The notes under the pieces were generated by a model. The model made no database searches and was not told where the DNA came from. It saw only the letters and a list, made by a program, of their open reading frames with translations. Source: Cyprinodon diabolis (Eukaryota > Chordata > Actinopteri > Cyprinodontiformes > Cyprinodontidae). Taken from it: 64,000 nucleotides of DNA. Every line of letters starts with the position of its first letter. Within the stretch, counting starts at the first letter, position 1. The DNA lies in NCBI GenBank assembly GCA_030533445.1, contig CM060073.1, forward strand, positions 43,288,428 to 43,352,427. The letters run 5' to 3'. The position numbers and the translations under genes are program-made. Shown one piece after another: positions 36,635 through 45,710 of the stretch.

Positions 36635-36652
36635 ATGCCAACCTGCAAGACG
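36635..36652 (+). CDS. zbtb34: zbtb34 exon 1, possible alternative N-terminal coding segment
   Basis: The probable first exon ends in AACCTGCAAGACG at 36652, followed by the consensus donor GTGAGT. Its last 18 bases are an in-frame start, MPTCKT. Joined to the acceptor at 51469, the frame continues as AVDKLEKHIQE and then the usual zbtb34 start MDDGSY without a stop, adding 17 residues. The ATG here has a weak context (T at -3, C at +4), whereas the exon-2 ATG has G at -3 and G at +4. The short form is therefore likely the main product; the extension is inference. An alternative donor (CAGT then GTAAGT, 36735) also exists. Confidence 0.5.
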
Positions 36653-36759
36653 GTGAGTGTGGCGGACTGCGTCTTTGGCATGGACTGCTGATCGTAGCGT
36701 GATTGTAATGTCGACGCGTCGGTTCCCTTTCAGTGTAAGTAATAGCCAAATCATTCCCT

Positions 36760-37260
36760 ACAACCGCACGCTAGCTGCTATCTATTAGCAAGCATTAGCT
36801 TGTAGTGAAAGCTAGGCTCTGGAATGAGAGCGGCTAATAGGCTACGGCTAAATGTTAGCATTAAGCTAAATAGCATCGTAGCTGTGTGAAATTCTCGATA
36901 GACTTTGTAACTTTATTAAACCAAAATGGCTCGATATTTCTATTTTATAATAATGAGTTATAGCTCATAAATTATCCTTGAAGAATACAAATATATTTGT
37001 ATTTGTTTAAGCATTTCAGTTCTCCATGAAACATGACCATCGGCTAGCTAGTGTAGTTAGTCATTGCTAATTTGACTCTGAATGAGCAGCTTGTAGCGCT
37101 CAGTGGGTCGATTCAAAGTAGTTAAGTGGTATTAACTTTTGCTTAAACATGTGGTTGAAGTGGGAAATGGTTAGGAGTCGGTTTTAAAGGAAAAAATCTC
37201 GATGTGATGATGAAGCTAGCGCAAACGGCTAGCGGCTGTGCTATTTAGATCCACCATCCA
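36760..37260. other. GCTA/TAGC-rich segment at the start of intron 1
   Basis: Roughly two dozen GCTA or TAGC words occur within 500 bases (for example CGCTAGCTGCTA at 36769, GGCTAGCTAG at 37042 and GCTAGCG near 37215), many more than expected. Similar GCTA-rich sequence is familiar near teleost 5' gene ends. No coding frame. Function unknown. Confidence 0.5.
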
Positions 37261-37508
37261 ACCCCCCCTCCCTTCATCATTAACTACTTTACATCAAAGT
37301 TTTAAACTTGTTTCTTATGTGTCTAGGAAGGTGACACGTTTAGAGATTCGTGTGTAATATATAATGGTACGTTTTCGTGGATTAGCATCAACGTGTTAAG
37401 GTTGATGGAAGCATTATTACATCAAAAGAAGTGAGTTTTTCACATGTACGTAGAAATACTGTTTAAATGAACTTCTCAGTACAATTATGAAAGCGCTGCT
37501 TTTAGATC
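37261..37508. other. Intron 1 of zbtb34, left flank of the retrotransposon
   Basis: Unique-looking intron DNA with a C run at 37262-37268. It ends at the CCAAG target site. Confidence 0.5.
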
Positions 37509-37513
37509 CCAAG

Positions 37514-37960
37514 TATCACTTCCACCTCTTCTTGACGGCAATAAAGAGTTCGGTACTGCTGGTGTGAAGTCAGCTTTATTAAAATTCTTCTTATAATTTC
37601 TTTTCCACTGACACCAAAACCACCGTCGAACTAAAATACAACATAAACTTAAATGAGATGGTTTCATGAGTAACAAATGACATAAAAAATAATATAAATA
37701 CATATAAACATACCTCGCTGGCTGACCCTTCCTTTTGAGGTAGAAATGAGAAATAAAGGACTTCTTAAACTTAAATTTCTCTGTAAAACTTCTTGCAAAT
37801 GTCATGCCCTCATGCTGTGTGCATCCTTTTCTTCTAGTTTTTCAGCGAACATGCTAGATTCCACACTTCCTAAAGAAGCCTTTCAAAATAAGACTCATAA
37901 TAACAAAAAATTTGCATAATACAAAATAAAACATGTAAACCAAAAAATATGGCAGTAAAA
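37514..37960 (-). repeat. 3' LTR of the BEL/Pao element
   Basis: Read on the - strand it starts TTTTACTGCC and ends GGAAGTGATA, so it lacks the common TG...CA termini; the boundaries are fixed by the target duplication and the adjoining purine tract. An AATAAA polyadenylation signal lies at 37575-37580 on the - strand. The single C shared after each copy belongs to the flank. Confidence 0.92.
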
Positions 37961-38040
37961 CTCCCACCAAATCACTAACCTATAGTGATTTAACTTCAAA
38001 CATGTAACATTGCAATAGGAATATATTTACATTTTAACAT

Positions 38041-41000
38041 TTACTGTGCTTCCAGCAACAACACAGTTTTATGAACTGGTCTATCAAGATACACTGGCTT
38101 GACAGTCCTTAGTCCATTCTTATCCAAGGTCGAATCACCTAACAACAGTTTCACCTTCCTGATCCTTCCATCTGCGCTTGGATATACATCTGTTACTCTT
38201 GCAAGTTTCCATTTGGTCCTTGGAGAATTGTCCTCTTGAAGAATAACAATGTCATTCACCTTTGCATTTCTTTTGTCTCTTTGCCAGATTTGTCTCTGCT
38301 GAAGATTAAGAAGATATTCTTTCTTCCACCTTGTCCAGAATTCATTGGCTAAAAACTGAACTTGGCGCCACCTCTTTCTCAAGTACAAGTCCTGGCTCAC
38401 AAATTCACCAGGAGGGGGCATAATAACACCAGACTTCATCATGAGAATATGATTTGGTGTAAGAGGCTCTAAACTTGGATCACTTAGGTTTTCTACTGTT
38501 AGCGGCCTGCTATTCACAATAGCCATCACCTCATACAAAAACGTTCTGAGGGAAGAACTATCAAGTCTCTTAGAAGTTTTATCAAGAATAGCAGTTAAAA
38601 CACTTCTAATGGTCCTAATCTGCCTCTCCCAAACACCTCCCATGTGGCTTGAAGATGGGGTGTTCAGAACAAACTCACATCCATATTGTTTCAACTGTTC
38701 TGTGTCACAGTCCTTCAGTGCATTCAAAAATTCTCCTTTAGCACCAACAAAATTAGTCCCTTGATCACACCTGATCTGTCTTACATGTCCACGAATAGAA
38801 ATAAAACAACGCAATGCATTAATAAAAGCATCAGCAGTAAGGTCATCTAACATTTCAATATGTATTGCCCTGGAACACATACATGTAAACAAAAGACCAT
38901 ACATTTTAAGTTCCTTTCTGCCTTCTTTTACATAAAAAGGTCCAAAACAGTCAACACCACAGTAAGAGAATGGGGGTGTTGTTTCCATTCTGTCCTCTGG
39001 TAAGTCTGACATCTGTTGATCTTGGGTATGCCTCCTGTACTTCCTGCAGGTTGTGCACTTGAAGATGTGTGAAGCAACTGCACTGCTGCACCCTGTGATC
39101 CACAGTCCATTGGAACGCAGCTCATTTACAGTAATTCCTCTTCCTTGATGCTGCACCTTCTCATGGAAGTGTTTAATCAGTAAAGATGACACATGACTTG
39201 ATTTGGGAATAATGGCAGGATGTTTGATGTATGGGTGCAGACTTGCTCTTGTTAAACGTCCTCCCACCCTGAGTACTCCTTGCTCATCAACAAATGGGTT
39301 TAAGCTATACAGCCTGTGTGTCTTATCCTTGAGTTGAATGTCCTTTCCTTGGGTTAAGTCCTTGATTTCCTTGCTGAAAGTGTTTCCTTGTGCAAGTTTT
39401 ATTATGAACAGTTCTGCTTCTCGTCTGTCCTCAACACATGTGCTTCCACCTTTTGTTTGTGTGTCTCCTTTAAAATCTTTTACAAATTTCCTTAAACGAG
39501 CAATAGCTTTAACAGCTCTTCTCCAATCAGAAAATTTGTTGAGACGATCAAGTATTGTTCTCTTTTCTTGTACTTCTGTTTTGAGCACATGTACGGCTTT
39601 CAGTTCTGGGTCATTAGAAACAACTTCACTTATCTTGACAGTTTCAATGGGTATTTCATTTTGCCACAAAAACTCTGGTCCTTTAAACCAGTTAGATTTG
39701 AGAAGCTGTTGGACACTTAATCCTCTTGATGCATGGTCTGCAGGATTATTCTCAGATGGTACATGATGCCACTGCTGTGGGTCTGTGAGTGATTTTATTA
39801 TTTGAATCCTATTTGCCACAAACACATGAAATCTTTTGGCATCATTATTCACATATCCTAACACCACTTTAGAATCTGTCCAGAAATGTTCTTGAAGATT
39901 GCTGATCTCCAGTTCCCTTCTTAGCATTACACTTGTTCTTGCTGCAACTACTGCAGCTGTTAACTCAAGTCTAGGGACAGTGGTGACTTTGGTTGGAGCA
40001 ACGCGTGCCTTTCCCATGACTAGCACACAGTGAACATCTCCTTTGGATGTGACTGTTCTTAAGTAACTACATTGTCCATAGCCTGTCACACTGGCGTCTG
40101 AAAAATGATGTAAATCACACTGTGTGATGTCTGTGTTTTCAGGTAGTATGCATCTTTGGATTCTCACCTTTGACAAGTTTTGAAGATCTAGGAGCCAGGA
40201 TTCCCACTCTCTGTAGAGTTGATCCGAAAGAGGCTCATCCCATCCAACCTTTTCTTGACATAGCTGTTGCAGGATTTGTTTTCCTTTAAGGATGAAGGGT
40301 GCCACAAATCCCAGTGGATCATACACTGATGCTACTGTGCACAGGATTCCTCTTCTTGTCATTGGGTGCTCTTTGACTGTTATCCTGAACTGAAACTCAT
40401 CAGAAGAGATGCACCACATAACACCAAGTGCTCTTTCCATCAGTGGCTCTCCAAATGCTAGATCCAAATCTTTAACACTGTCAGCACACTCCTCTCTGGG
40501 CAGCGACTTTAACACATTGTCACTGTTTGAAACAAATTTGTGTAATCTTAATTTGCCTGTGCTACACAGCTCTCTTGCTTCTTTTACTAATTTGATTGCT
40601 TCTGCTTCAGATTTAACACTTACAAGTCCATCATCTACATAAAAATTTCTTTGAATGAACTTCACTGTGTTTGGAGAGAACTTTCCCTCACCTTGTGTGG
40701 CTAGATGTTTTAAACCAAAATTGGCACAACCCGGTGAAGAAGCTGCACCAAACAGGTGAACCTTCATGCGATAGACTGAGGGGGGAACACTTAGATCACC
40801 ATGCTCCCACCATAGGAAGCGTAAATAATCCTGGTCTTGGGGCGTTACATGGAACTGGTGAAACATACGTTCCACGTCGCACATTACAGCCACTGATCCT
40901 TTCCTGAACCTACAGAGTACTCCCACCAAAGTGTTTGTGAGGTCAGGCCCTGTAAGCAGGTGTTCATTTAGCGAAGTGTCTTGATATTGTGCAGAGCAGT

Positions 41001-44000
41001 CAAAAACTACACGAATCTTGCCAGGCTTTTGAGGGTGGTATACCCCATGGTGGGGAATATACCAGGCAGGGGAATTACAGAGTTCTTTCTGCGGCACTTT
41101 CTCTGCGTCACCACGTGCAATAATGTCCTCCATGAACCTTACATAATCAGAGTAGTACCTTTGATCCCTTATGAATCTGCGTTTGAGACTGCTTAAGCGT
41201 TGCATTGCACATGACGTGTTGTTGGGAAGATTTGGTCTGTCGTTTTTGAAAGGCAGGGGCATTTCAAAATGTCCATCCTGCTTTTGTTTTATTCCTTTTT
41301 GTAGCTTTCTTATGAAGCAGACATCTTCTTGTGAAATGCTTGTTTCTTCCACTGCTTTCTCTGTAAAATCTGCTTCAAGAGCTTTGATTACATCTGGTCC
41401 TGTTACTTCTTTTACTTGTGTCTTGCAGATGTAATGAACCTTATTCTTTAGCTTAATGGTTGGCTCAGTATCTGGTATTACTTGCTTTACAGTGATGCGA
41501 TGGCTTACTCCAATAACATCACTGCCTGCATCAACCAAATCACAGTAACTTATGATGCTCCAGCCCAAATCTGTTTTCTGGGCATAAGGTTGGTTTTCTT
41601 CACCACATACGACTTCTCTGGGCATTAAAGCTTGTGTGCAGTTGTAGCCTAACAGGAGTCCTATCTCACAGTCCAATGGTGGAGCAATGTATTCAGAGAG
41701 ATGTTCCAAATGTGGCCATGACCTTGCCGTGTCTGGAGTAGGAATATGGCTACGATTGGCGGGTATAAAATCACGTGTGTAAGCAATTGGCACAGTGAGT
41801 TTCTTTTTGGAAAACAATCCTCTTATTTGCAGAGCTTCAAGCTTTGTACATGGTACAATTGTTTTCTTGGATGACATCGTAGATAATTTTAGCTTAACCT
41901 GGGTTTTAACTGTGTCCAGATTGTTTGCTACTTCATTGAGAATAAAAGATGAATCACTCTGTGTGTCCAGCAGAGCGTAGGTAAGTATTTCTTTGCTTGG
42001 CTCATTTTGTGTGGATACATAAACAGGTACTATTGGAGATGTCTGTGTGTTTCTACTTTCATGAGTCACTCTGTTAGATGTAATTTCGTTAACTGCGTCT
42101 TGTGACTGTGTTACCTGTTGCTGAATTTCCTTCCGTTCAGCTGCTTCTTGGTCTTTCGGTTGTTCTTTCTTTGTCTCTTGTCTTTGTCTTTCTTCATGCA
42201 GACATGTGGGATGTCGTTTGGAGCATGTGTTGCATGTCATTCGGTTGCTGCAGTTCTTGGAGAAATGACCACTATTTAAACAGCCAAAACATAGTTTTTC
42301 ACCTTGAATGAACTTGATTCTCTCAGTAACTGGTTTCTCAGTAAACTTACGACATTTGTATAAGCTGTGTCCTGCTCTTTTACAAAACACACAATAACCC
42401 ATGCTTCTTTCTGTAGAGTTAGTTGTGAAGATTTTTGCTGTATCTTGTTTCTTGTGAATGGGTGTAATTTGAGGTTTCGTCTTTGGTTTGTCAAATTCAC
42501 TTTGTCTTATAGCTTGATATGATGTAATGGGATTACATGCAATACTTGCCTCCATTGACAGGAATGTTACAAAGTAACTGAAATGGGGGAACTGTCTGTG
42601 CTCCAGCTGGTACTCTGTAGCCTTTCGGTTCCATCTGTTGCTCAACCAGTCTGGCAGTTTAGCAGCAAGTCTTTGATTCTCTATCCCATCATTGAGGACG
42701 TTCAGATTCTCATTAGTAGTCATTGCAGATTGACAGCTTTGTAAAAAATCCACAAACTTTCTCAACTCTGCACTATCTTTAACTTGGAGCCTTGGCCATG
42801 TGTGCAACTTGTCCCTAAATGCCTTAGCGATGACAAAAGGCTCTCCATAACGTTCATTGAGCATATTCCATGCTGCTATATAGGAATCTTCAGAGCCAAT
42901 CAGAAAATAGCCTTGTAAGGCTTCTTTAACACATCCACCTACATACTTCTGTAGGAAAAATATCTTTTCTGCAATGGGAATGTTCTTTCTCTCTATTAGA
43001 GTCTGAAAAGATGCTTTCCAATGTTTAAACTTAAGTGGATCCCCACTAAATACTGAGGGTTCTGGAATAGGTAGCCTATTAGCTGATATAGCTTCTGCTA
43101 AAACCTTTACAAGCTCACCTGTGCTCTCGTGGATGACATTTAACTGTTGTGGTGGCTGTGTGGGTTGATTAGCAGTGTTCTTGAACTCAGTTACCTGTAT
43201 GTTTGCAGGACTTGGAGTGATGCTTTCTTGCTTTACTGAAAAGTAGTCCTCTTCATAAACTTGTAATTTTGCTTTTGCTGCATTGAGTCCTTTCAGATTT
43301 TCCAGTCTTTGAATTTCTCTTTTTAAGTCCTCGACTGACTTTCTCCTTGCAGCACTTTCCTCTTGTTGTCTCTTTATCACAGCTGCCTTTTCTTTTTCTC
43401 TTTTTAACTTGCGTTCTGATTCCTCTCTTTCCTCTAGCTGGAGTTGTGACATCACAGCAGCTTCTTGTTCTGTAGTTATGCGTTTGTCTTCTTCTTCTAT
43501 GGTTTGGATTTTTTCTCTGAATTTCTCTTGTTCAGTCATTATCTTAAGCACAGCCTTTGTGGCTTCATACTCCGCTGCAGCTTCTTGTCTTTTGGCGGAG
43601 GAGCCATTAGAAACAGCTGAACATGCTTTAAACAGACTATGAACTGAGACACTAGCTGAGCTAGAAGATGTAAATACAGAACTGGCATCAGGCCAAACAA
43701 TCTCCTCCTTATTTGTTCCCTCAACATGGCACTGGATGTTTTGCAAAACTACTTTAGTCACTGATGTACATTTGTCTAACTTGGAACGCATGTTATGAGG
43801 TGGTCCATCCTTTGCTCTGTATTGGTCATAAATATCATTAAGAGCAGCTAGTTCTCTTTGCACAATGTCCATGTGATCTTCAAGAATGTCAACAGGATCT
43901 CCTTTAATAACAGATTTTTTAGCAACTTTAATTAATGCTTTCCATCTGTCATAAGTGCTTTCAAAGTGACGTTGCAACACCTGTAGTTTTTCTTTATGGA

Positions 44001-44151
44001 ATTCTCTTCCTTTTCCTGTTAGCATGCGAGGTCTTTCACTTCTACGCAGCTCTTCTTGCCCAGATTGCATTAAAAAGGTTTCATCTACTTGCTCACCTAC
44101 GGCAGCCTTTTCTGCATCAGCAAGTATTTCTGTTTCATTTGTTTCTGACAT
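38041..44151 (-). CDS. BEL/Pao gag-pol polyprotein, 2036 aa, intact
   Basis: Uninterrupted from ATG 44151 to the stop at 38041. In order: a charged coiled-coil gag region (about 190-300), a conserved gag-like domain (about 355-530, the DUF1759 type), CCHC zinc knuckles (C587-C590-H595-C600 and C621-C624-H629-C634) with a further Cys/His cluster to 652, an aspartic protease (LLDTQSDSSF, D729), reverse transcriptase (D1092; YVDD 1171-1174), RNase H (D1352, E1396, D1426, D1472), an integrase zinc-binding region (H1663/H1668, C1699-C1702), integrase core D1734, D1796, E1842, and a C-terminal DUF5641-like domain (about 1925-2020). All catalytic residues I can place are present, so the element may be competent. 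It would form cytoplasmic particles, copy its RNA and insert the cDNA in the nucleus. Confidence 0.95.
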   Translation of the reverse strand: MSETNETEILADAEKAAVGEQVDETFLMQSGQEELRRSERPRMLTGKGREFHKEKLQVLQRHFESTYDRWKALIKVAKKSVIKGDPVDILEDHMDIVQRELAALNDIYDQYRAKDGPPHNMRSKLDKCTSVTKVVLQNIQCHVEGTNKEEIVWPDASSVFTSSSSASVSVHSLFKACSAVSNGSSAKRQEAAAEYEATKAVLKIMTEQEKFREKIQTIEEEDKRITTEQEAAVMSQLQLEEREESERKLKREKEKAAVIKRQQEESAARRKSVEDLKREIQRLENLKGLNAAKAKLQVYEEDYFSVKQESITPSPANIQVTEFKNTANQPTQPPQQLNVIHESTGELVKVLAEAISANRLPIPEPSVFSGDPLKFKHWKASFQTLIERKNIPIAEKIFFLQKYVGGCVKEALQGYFLIGSEDSYIAAWNMLNERYGEPFVIAKAFRDKLHTWPRLQVKDSAELRKFVDFLQSCQSAMTTNENLNVLNDGIENQRLAAKLPDWLSNRWNRKATEYQLEHRQFPHFSYFVTFLSMEASIACNPITSYQAIRQSEFDKPKTKPQITPIHKKQDTAKIFTTNSTERSMGYCVFCKRAGHSLYKCRKFTEKPVTERIKFIQGEKLCFGCLNSGHFSKNCSNRMTCNTCSKRHPTCLHEERQRQETKKEQPKDQEAAERKEIQQQVTQSQDAVNEITSNRVTHESRNTQTSPIVPVYVSTQNEPSKEILTYALLDTQSDSSFILNEVANNLDTVKTQVKLKLSTMSSKKTIVPCTKLEALQIRGLFSKKKLTVPIAYTRDFIPANRSHIPTPDTARSWPHLEHLSEYIAPPLDCEIGLLLGYNCTQALMPREVVCGEENQPYAQKTDLGWSIISYCDLVDAGSDVIGVSHRITVKQVIPDTEPTIKLKNKVHYICKTQVKEVTGPDVIKALEADFTEKAVEETSISQEDVCFIRKLQKGIKQKQDGHFEMPLPFKNDRPNLPNNTSCAMQRLSSLKRRFIRDQRYYSDYVRFMEDIIARGDAEKVPQKELCNSPAWYIPHHGVYHPQKPGKIRVVFDCSAQYQDTSLNEHLLTGPDLTNTLVGVLCRFRKGSVAVMCDVERMFHQFHVTPQDQDYLRFLWWEHGDLSVPPSVYRMKVHLFGAASSPGCANFGLKHLATQGEGKFSPNTVKFIQRNFYVDDGLVSVKSEAEAIKLVKEARELCSTGKLRLHKFVSNSDNVLKSLPREECADSVKDLDLAFGEPLMERALGVMWCISSDEFQFRITVKEHPMTRRGILCTVASVYDPLGFVAPFILKGKQILQQLCQEKVGWDEPLSDQLYREWESWLLDLQNLSKVRIQRCILPENTDITQCDLHHFSDASVTGYGQCSYLRTVTSKGDVHCVLVMGKARVAPTKVTTVPRLELTAAVVAARTSVMLRRELEISNLQEHFWTDSKVVLGYVNNDAKRFHVFVANRIQIIKSLTDPQQWHHVPSENNPADHASRGLSVQQLLKSNWFKGPEFLWQNEIPIETVKISEVVSNDPELKAVHVLKTEVQEKRTILDRLNKFSDWRRAVKAIARLRKFVKDFKGDTQTKGGSTCVEDRREAELFIIKLAQGNTFSKEIKDLTQGKDIQLKDKTHRLYSLNPFVDEQGVLRVGGRLTRASLHPYIKHPAIIPKSSHVSSLLIKHFHEKVQHQGRGITVNELRSNGLWITGCSSAVASHIFKCTTCRKYRRHTQDQQMSDLPEDRMETTPPFSYCGVDCFGPFYVKEGRKELKMYGLLFTCMCSRAIHIEMLDDLTADAFINALRCFISIRGHVRQIRCDQGTNFVGAKGEFLNALKDCDTEQLKQYGCEFVLNTPSSSHMGGVWERQIRTIRSVLTAILDKTSKRLDSSSLRTFLYEVMAIVNSRPLTVENLSDPSLEPLTPNHILMMKSGVIMPPPGEFVSQDLYLRKRWRQVQFLANEFWTRWKKEYLLNLQQRQIWQRDKRNAKVNDIVILQEDNSPRTKWKLARVTDVYPSADGRIRKVKLLLGDSTLDKNGLRTVKPVYLDRPVHKTVLLLEAQ

Positions 44152-44473
44152 TTTGTTTTACTTGGAATGTTATGGATTTTTACTTGGTGAAAATCTCCTT
44201 TTAACTTGACTTAAATTCACTCTGAACTTGTTGCATTATTTCCCTTCCCGTTACCTTGTTGTGCTGTTGTTGTCAGGCTTCACACGGTTCCTTGTTGTCA
44301 CTCCCTCTTTCTGTTGCTTTCCAAACATTAACTTAAATGTCTGGCTTCTGCACGTCTTTATGAAGAAGCAACAGATGAACGTGTGTCCATTAACTTTGCA
44401 GCAGCTTGGTCTTTGGTGCAATGACGCGATGTGTCCACCAGAGGGCCGGGAATCATGCAGCTCCGAGTTCGAC
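44152..44473 (-). other. 5' leader of the BEL/Pao element
   Basis: A 322-bp non-coding leader lies between the 5' LTR and the gag-pol start. The bases directly after the LTR, GTCGAACTCGGAGCTGCATG on the - strand, should be the primer-binding site but do not begin with the usual TGG that pairs with a tRNA CCA end. They do contain the complement of GAGTTCGAC, which resembles a tRNA T-arm. The primer is therefore not assigned. Confidence 0.6.
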
Positions 44474-44920
44474 TATCACTTCCACCTCTTCTTGACGGCA
44501 ATAAAGAGTTCGGTACTGCTGGTGTGAAGTCAGCTTTATTAAAATTCTTCTTATAATTTCTTTTCCACTGACACCAAAACCACCGTCGAACTAAAATACA
44601 ACATAAACTTAAATGAGATGGTTTCATGAGTAACAAATGACATAAAAAATAATATAAATACATATAAACATACCTCGCTGGCTGACCCTTCCTTTTGAGG
44701 TAGAAATGAGAAATAAAGGACTTCTTAAACTTAAATTTCTCTGTAAAACTTCTTGCAAATGTCATGCCCTCATGCTGTGTGCATCCTTTTCTTCTAGTTT
44801 TTCAGCGAACATGCTAGATTCCACACTTCCTAAAGAAGCCTTTCAAAATAAGACTCATAATAACAAAAAATTTGCATAATACAAAATAAAACATGTAAAC
44901 CAAAAAATATGGCAGTAAAA
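44474..44920 (-). repeat. 5' LTR of the BEL/Pao element
   Basis: Same 447 bases as 37514-37960, offset by 6960, no difference seen. It should contain the element's promoter, which would fire antisense to zbtb34. Confidence 0.92.
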
Positions 44921-45639
44921 CCAAGTGTGAGAAACATCTCTGGGTTTCCTAGGGTGCGATGTGGGATGGCAGATATGCCAGAACATTTTGTTACAATTTG
45001 TTCTAAGAAAGTGAGATATGGCAGGACAGGACAAAGTGCAGGGACACTGCAAAAGCATATTATTCTCACTTAACCTACGTTCACCCAAGTCATCAGTGGC
45101 AGTCTTCACTACCTTATACAGATCTTACAATCATAGAATAGTTAGAGAAATTCTGGTGTTAAAGCAGCAAAAACATTATCATCGTTCTTCTCTTGATTGA
45201 ATTAGAATATCCCTGAAATAAGATGTTATTACTTGACATTTCCAACTGTCACCATAATTAGTCCAACAAAGACATGCTTGATTTGATTGTTGCTGCCAAA
45301 ATAGATGCAGTGTTTACAACTGCTTTGTGGTCTTGAACCAACACATTCTTTTGTTATAAGATCTCTGTTCTGGTGTGGTGATGGTTGGATTGTATTGATT
45401 CTCATTTGGTTTCTGTTTTTATTACTTCAACGGGTCCATTAGAAAGCTGTTATTGTGTAGTGCAACTTTATAAAGATGTTAGAAGTAACAAGCAGGATTC
45501 GTTTTTGTAGTAGTAGCCTTGGTAAGGTTGCCTCTAGCCCATGATCTTGTGATATTTGTTACATATTTGTTGATGTACCATAAACATTAGATCTCATGTT
45601 TGAAAGATGTCCATTTTCCTCTTTATTGACCATACCAAA

Positions 45640-45710
45640 AAAGTGGACTTTGTTTTCTAACTTTGAATATGTTTCGCTTCCCATCCAGGAAGCTTTTTCT
45701 ATTCAAAATG
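45640..45710 (+). repeat. Single-arm copy of the 32451-32691 repeat family
   Basis: AGTGGACTTTGTTTTCTAAC through ATGTTTCGCTTCCCATCCAG to AAGCTTTTTCTATTCAAAATG matches the left arm of the fold-back at 32480-32544, with scattered substitutions. It has no inverted partner here. Confidence 0.65.

Larger units (their letters stand above)
37514..44920 (-). mobile_element. Complete BEL/Pao LTR retrotransposon in intron 1
   Basis: A 7407-bp element, antisense to zbtb34. It has 447-bp LTRs at both ends, a perfect 5-bp target duplication CCAAG (37509-37513 and 44921-44925), a purine-rich tract (GGTGGGAG on the - strand at 37961-37968) next to the 3' LTR, and a single open gag-pol frame. The LTRs appear identical across all 447 bases by line-by-line reading. 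Since the two LTRs are copied from one template at insertion, this implies a very recent event. No env frame is present. The element is probably polymorphic among individuals. Confidence 0.95.

Noticed and set aside
44358..44765. 135-codon - frame in the BEL/Pao 5' LTR, with a 106-codon copy in the 3' LTR
   Set aside because: The same LTR sequence read in one frame; not a separate gene. BEL/Pao elements of this type have a single gag-pol frame.
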